64,000 nt of DNA from Mesostigma viride (lineage: Eukaryota > Streptophyta > Mesostigmatophyceae > Mesostigmatales > Mesostigmataceae): contig RPFO01000359.1 of the NCBI GenBank assembly GCA_009746045.1, positions 64,501 to 128,500 on the forward strand, in the 5' to 3' direction. The notes under the pieces are model-generated. The model had not been told where the DNA came from and did no database searches. It saw only the letters and a list, made by a program, of their open reading frames with translations. A program made the position numbers and the translations under genes. Shown one piece after another: positions 61,401 through 64,000 of this stretch. Positions within the stretch are counted from its first letter, which is position 1. Every line of letters begins with the position of its first letter.

Positions 61401-63653
61401 AAGAAGAAAGACAAAGAGAAGAAAACATAAAAAACAATTTATCAGCAGCAATGAAATAATAACCTGTCATGGGCACTTGTGACGGCGCTCACGCCACGAA
61501 ACCCGGAAAAGACAAAACACCGCAGGGGAAAGAGACACTGCAGGGCGCAGAGAAGCTGGGATAACCCTTCCTGAACCTTGTGCCCATCCAGCAACCTTTG
61601 AGCCTCCCCCACCCCCAAAAGGCATGCCGCATGCGTGCCACGTTGCCAGGGGGCACCCACCTGGCAGGGTGATGTTCATCTCCGACAGCCACCGCAGCAG
61701 CTGCCGGTGGCGCGCCTGTTTGTCCTCGAGGTGCTTTGCAATCGCTGCCGCGTTGCTCCTGCCACCTGTCACGTCGTGCTGCTTGGGCAGGATGTTGACC
61801 CAGTCGCTGGAGAAGGAATCAGAATGGAGTAGGTGGGGGAGGAAGCACGGGGGCGGATGCCAGTGGGAAGCAAGGAAAATTACGATGGGCCGCTGTCCTG
61901 TACTGAATGGCACGAGCATCGATGACTTGGCAGCGGGTAACAAATTGAAACATGTATCAGATGCCAGTATAGAACGACACAAGCACGGGTCACTTGGACA
62001 GTGGGGAACAAAGTGAAACATATATCAGATGCCAGTATAGAACGACACAAGCACGGGTCACTTGACAGTGGGGAACAAAGTGAAACATATATCAGATGCC
62101 AGTATAGAACGACACAAGCACGGGTCACTTGACAGTGGGGAACAAAGTGAAACATGTATCAGATGCCAGTATAGAACGACACAAGCACGGGTCACTTGAC
62201 AGTGGGGAACAAATTGAAACATATATCAGCGATGCCATGGTATCCGGAGACGTCCGTCCTATAGTCAGCAAAATTGGTGCGAGAGGTCCCCAGTTCGATT
62301 CCGGTCGGATTCATTTGCAGATCGCGTTTTCCGCGTTTTCCGCGGCCTGGCACTGAACGCAAAGGTTTTCACCTTTGCGGAGTGTCTGATCAGAATATAT
62401 CAGATGCCAGTATAGAACGACACAAGCACGGGTCACTTGACAGTGGGGAAGAAGGTGAAGTATGATCTGGGCAACCAGCCAGCCTCGCATGATCTGGGCA
62501 ACCAGCCAGCCACGTATGATCTGGGCAACCAGCCAGCCTCGCATGATCTGGGCAACCAGCCAGCCTCGTATGATCTGGGCAACCAGCCAGCCTCGCATGA
62601 TCTGGGCAACCAGCCAGCCACGTATGATCTGGGCAACCAGCCAGCCACGTATGATCTGGGCAACCAGCCAGCCTCGCACGATCTGGGCAACCAGCCAGCC
62701 TCGCATGATCTGGGCAACCAGCCAGCCTCGCATGATCTGGGCAACCAGCCAGCCACGTATGATCTGGGCAACCAGCCAGCCTCGCATGATCTGGGCAACC
62801 AGCCAGCCACGTATGATCTGGGCAACCAGCCAGCCTCGCACGATCTGGGCAACCAGCCAGCCTCGCATGATCTGGGCAACCAGCCAGCCTCGCATGATCT
62901 GGGCAACCAGCCAGCCTCGCATGATCTGGGCAACCAGCCAGCCACGTATGATCTGGGCAACCAGCCAGCCACGTATGATCTGGGCAACCAGCCAGCCTCG
63001 CATGATCTGGGCAACCAGCCAGCCACGTATGATCTGGGCAACCAGCCAGCCTCGCATGATCTGGGCAACCAGCCAGCCTCGCATGATCTGGCCAACTAGC
63101 CAGCCACGTATGATCTGGGCAACCAGCCAGCCTCGCACGATCTGGGCAACCAGCCAGCCACGTATGATCTGGGCAACCAGCCAGCCACGTATGATCTGGG
63201 CAACCAGCCAGCCTCGCACGATCTGGGCAACCAGCCTGCCTCGCATGATCTGGGCAACCAGCCAGCCACGTATGATCTGGGCAACCAGCCAGCCACGTAT
63301 GATCTGGGCAACCAGCCAGCCTCGCACGATCTGGGCAACCAGCCAGCCACGTATGATCTGGGCAACCAGCCAGCCACGTATGATCTGGGCAACCAGCCAG
63401 CCTCGCACGATCTGGGCAACCAGCCTGCCTCGCATGATCTGGGCAACCAGCCTGCCTCGCATGATCTGGCCGGCTAAAAGAAAACAAAGAACAACAAGCA
63501 AGCCATGGCCATGGCGAAAAGGACTCACCGGCTCATCCTCGCCACCGGGTTGCTGGCCCCTGGGGCCATCATCAAGTCCCATGAGCGCTGCACCTGGGCC
63601 CTCATCTCCTCCGCGTTCCTCGAGCGCAGGCACAAGTCAAACAGCTCTTGCAC
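49486..63653 (-). CDS. NUP133: Nup133, C-terminal half (ten exons), nuclear pore outer-ring scaffold
   Basis: Exons in coding order: 63653-63529, 61806-61661, 61099-60814, 60067-59903, 56574-56116, 55458-55321, 54835-54665, 53511-53380, 52415-51921, 49686-49486 (TAA). Nup133 is part of the Y-complex of the pore outer ring. The visible 772 residues match the alpha-helical C-terminal domain in order: the helix with [35 protein letters not shown] (human HAEKLAAAIVLKNYHS), [10 protein letters not shown], then [19 protein letters not shown]. Next come [16 protein letters not shown]...[13 protein letters not shown] (human FLQAHEHLSWLHE) and [16 protein letters not shown] at the end. The N-terminal beta-propeller is beyond 64000. 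All phases join if one extra base is allowed in a G7 run in exon 56574-56116 (see findings). Introns of 152 to 3328 bp hold satellites, a hAT-like element and foldback elements. Confidence comes from the ordered matches. Confidence 0.82.
49687..51920 (-). other. Last NUP133 intron
   Basis: Contains a perfect 31-bp inverted repeat (50854-51003), a short AGGAAGCACAGGGAAGGCATTT-type repeat at 50178-50260, and TATACCTAGTACTAGTACT repeats at 51135-51215. No separate gene was recognised. Confidence 0.6.
50854..51003. repeat. Hairpin with perfect 31-bp arms
   Basis: Arms 50854-50884 and 50973-51003 are exact reverse complements, separated by 88 bp. The left arm begins TATGCCATGTAACAATGG. It could be a young foldback element or a small-RNA precursor. 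Confidence 0.95.
52958..53378 (-). repeat. 21-bp AT-rich array (about 12 copies) bracketed by direct duplicates next to a NUP133 donor
   Basis: Unit ATACTGCTATTTACTACACAT (53030-53272). Flanks 52958-53022 and 53299-53370 are diverged copies of one segment (CCCAG...GCTAAGCA...CAATCAACRTATA), and the second runs up to the donor at 53379. Confidence 0.85.
53851..53921. mobile_element. 71-bp foldback MITE, TA-flanked (Tc1/mariner-like)
   Basis: Perfect 26-bp arms beginning CAGTCATTCACGCCTTAAG, with a 19-bp centre, flanked by TA on both sides (53849-53850, 53922-53923). It is inside a NUP133 intron and in the same family as 25336-25419. Confidence 0.85.
54005..54034 (-). repeat. Distal copy of the NUP133 exon end and donor
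   Basis: Sense strand GAGCTCGGCTGGCTGCACCAG then GTGGAC. It matches the exon end at 54665-54685 (GGGCTCGGCTGGCTGCACCAG) almost exactly and keeps the GT, about 0.65 kb downstream of the real donor. Confidence 0.85.
54343..54600 (-). repeat. 33-bp array, 8 copies, each carrying CAG|GTAGGC like the exon end
   Basis: On the sense (minus) strand each unit reads CAGGTAGGCGTGTCGGTGGC then AGAACTTTTGCAC. The CAG plus GTAGGC corresponds to the true exon end (CTGCACCAG) and donor (GTAGCT) at 54665. A longer copy of the exon end (GAGCTCGGCTGGCTTCACCAG) heads the array at 54593-54613. Confidence 0.95.
55046..55274 (-). repeat. Two copies of the NUP133 exon 55458-55321 end within its downstream intron
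   Basis: The plus-strand pattern GTGGCGGTACAGCCGGTC at the exon end (55324) recurs at 55244 with few changes and at 55049 (GTGGCGGTGCAGCCGGCC). The 55241 copy keeps GT at the donor position; the 55046 copy has AT. A CCCTACCCCATGCCCTGT repeat (55105-55165) lies between copies. Confidence 0.8.
56805..58315. mobile_element. hAT-like non-autonomous DNA transposon, 1.5 kb, with 8-bp target duplication
   Basis: Ends CAGAGTTCCATTATACG and its exact reverse complement (58299-58315) are flanked by GGCGGCGG on both sides (56797-56804 and 58316-58323). The 8-bp duplication and CAG-start TIR fit hAT. About 100-140 bp at each end is packed with TATACGG and TTATCCG palindromic motifs. The interior has only short open frames and no recognisable transposase. 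It sits in a NUP133 intron. Confidence 0.88.
58497..59127 (+). repeat. (GGAT)n, then (GGGT)n, then (GGGC)n composite satellite
   Basis: GGAT to about 58603, GGGT to about 58858, then GGGC/GGC units to 59127. Each junction differs by a single transition. Because the host gene is on the minus strand, the sense RNA carries the C-rich strand. Confidence 0.97.
59329..59716 (+). repeat. (GGGT)n then (GGGC)n composite satellite, second block
   Basis: GGGT to about 59500 and GGGC/GGC to about 59700, ending with GGGT units. Same order as the block at 58497-59127, separated by about 200 bp of unique sequence. Confidence 0.97.
60378..60560 (-). repeat. 23-bp array in a NUP133 intron, 8 copies
   Basis: Plus-strand unit TGTCCGCGATGTGCCCACTA plus TAG, with some copies TGACCGC. 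Confidence 0.93.
61141..61357 (-). repeat. 7-bp array (CTGCCAA)n in a NUP133 intron, about 30 copies
   Basis: Sense-strand unit CTGCCAA. The upstream exon ends CCCTGCCAG then GTGGGT, so the unit resembles the exon end, though seven bases are too few to prove origin. Confidence 0.95.
61940..62460. repeat. 67-bp tandem repeat, about 5 copies, interrupted by an insertion
   Basis: Unit ATGCCAGTATAGAACGACAC followed by AAGCACGGGTCACTTGACAG and more. Copies start at 61961, 62029, 62096, 62163 and 62402. The last is displaced by the 165-bp insertion at 62230-62394. Confidence 0.92.
62230..62394 (+). mobile_element. SINE-like 165-bp insertion with 9-bp target duplication
   Basis: Flanked by ATATATCAG on both sides (62221-62229 and 62395-62403) within the 67-bp array. 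It contains AGTTCGATTCC, a good pol III B box, within a degenerate tRNA-like stretch lacking an anticodon arm (about 62254-62313), and a perfect 9-bp hairpin (62358-62379). There is no A-rich tail. Confidence 0.6.
62458..63474 (-). repeat. 27-bp array in a NUP133 intron, about 37 copies
   Basis: Plus-strand unit GATCTGGGCAACCAGCCAGC followed by CTCGCAT. Variants CACGTAT, CTCGCAC and CTCGTAT are interspersed in higher-order patterns. Open frames on both strands are repeat artefacts. Confidence 0.95.
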
Positions 63654-64000
63654 CTGTGGCCGGCCACGCAGGACAGGCCACACAGGAGAGGCACCAACCC
63701 AATAAAAAACAAGTGAACTGCTTTGTAAGCATGTGCTTGCAAGGTGCCGAAATTCCTTACACTGCGCAGAAACTTCTGCCGATGGTTCCGTATCGCAAAG
63801 GGTTTCTAAGAGGGGACGTCCTCGCGCCCTTCTTTCGATCGCTATAGCCTGCTACCAGTGGTTGGAACCCTACAAATTGTGCTTACTGCTACACACGCGG
63901 ATAGCAAACGGTTCCAGGCCCGTGTCTGCGTCATCTATCGACCGAACGATTCCCTACGAAGCCGAAAACTCACTCACAAGCCGGCCTATCCCTCTGGAGC
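63654..64000. other. NUP133 intron or upstream sequence; nothing recognised
   Basis: The next upstream NUP133 exon was not recognised in this segment. Confidence 0.4.

Noticed and set aside
62254-62313. Functional tRNA gene
   Set aside because: A B box and partial acceptor-like pairing exist, but the anticodon arm is missing and the T stem has mismatches.
62458-63474. CRISPR-like regular repeats
   Set aside because: Units are contiguous tandem copies with no unique spacers, no cas genes are present, and the genome is eukaryotic.
62311-63847. Long open frames on both strands over the 27-bp array
   Set aside because: The unit length is a multiple of 3 and lacks stops; the region is a NUP133 intron between two phase-compatible exons.

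Overview
The window is nuclear DNA of a GC-rich, intron-rich eukaryote. The protein-coding genes are interrupted by GT-AG introns, intact and broken retrotransposons are present, and there is no operon structure, tRNA or rRNA cluster. Short interstitial tracts of TTTAGGG (2155-2185, 2234-2264), the telomere unit of plants, many algae and some protists, together with a plant-like CHY/RING ubiquitin ligase, point to an algal or related protist genome. I cannot name the species.

I rebuilt three multi-exon housekeeping genes by joining exons across GT-AG introns with consistent phase. (1) A RCHY1/CHYR-type RING E3 ligase, + strand, 388-10565, with its 5' part outside the window. (2) NC2-alpha/DRAP1, the histone-fold transcription corepressor, + strand, 21018-26732, complete. 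(3) The C-terminal half of the nuclear pore scaffold protein Nup133, - strand, 63653-49486. Two uninterrupted genes lie between them: a membrane-anchored sialidase-like (Asp-box) protein, - strand, 17776-19779, and a TPR protein with a probable myristoylation site, + strand, 45141-47234.

Mobile DNA fills most of 27-37 kb. It includes a 5'-truncated YIDD reverse-transcriptase fragment, an apparently intact two-ORF LINE (28706-33804) with a duplicated 5' leader, and two decayed LINE copies placed head to head. A PIF/Harbinger-like element (37410-44271, TIRs plus TAA target duplication) carries decayed transposase sequence and about 4.1 kb of simple repeats. A hAT-like element (56805-58315, 8-bp duplication), small TA-flanked foldback elements and a SINE-like insertion sit inside introns.

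The most unusual feature is how the introns of the three genes are built. Most carry their own tandem arrays with units of 1 to 82 bp, not shared between introns. In several introns the duplicated segment spans the 3' end of the upstream exon plus its 5' splice site, so extra donor sites lie downstream of the real one. The clearest cases are the 82-bp array at 451-1021, the 33-bp array at 54343-54600, and single copies at 6219, 6255, 9067, 55241, 55046, 54593 and 54005. This suggests that introns grow by splice-donor-spanning duplication. All gene models are by eye; no database search or RNA data was available.
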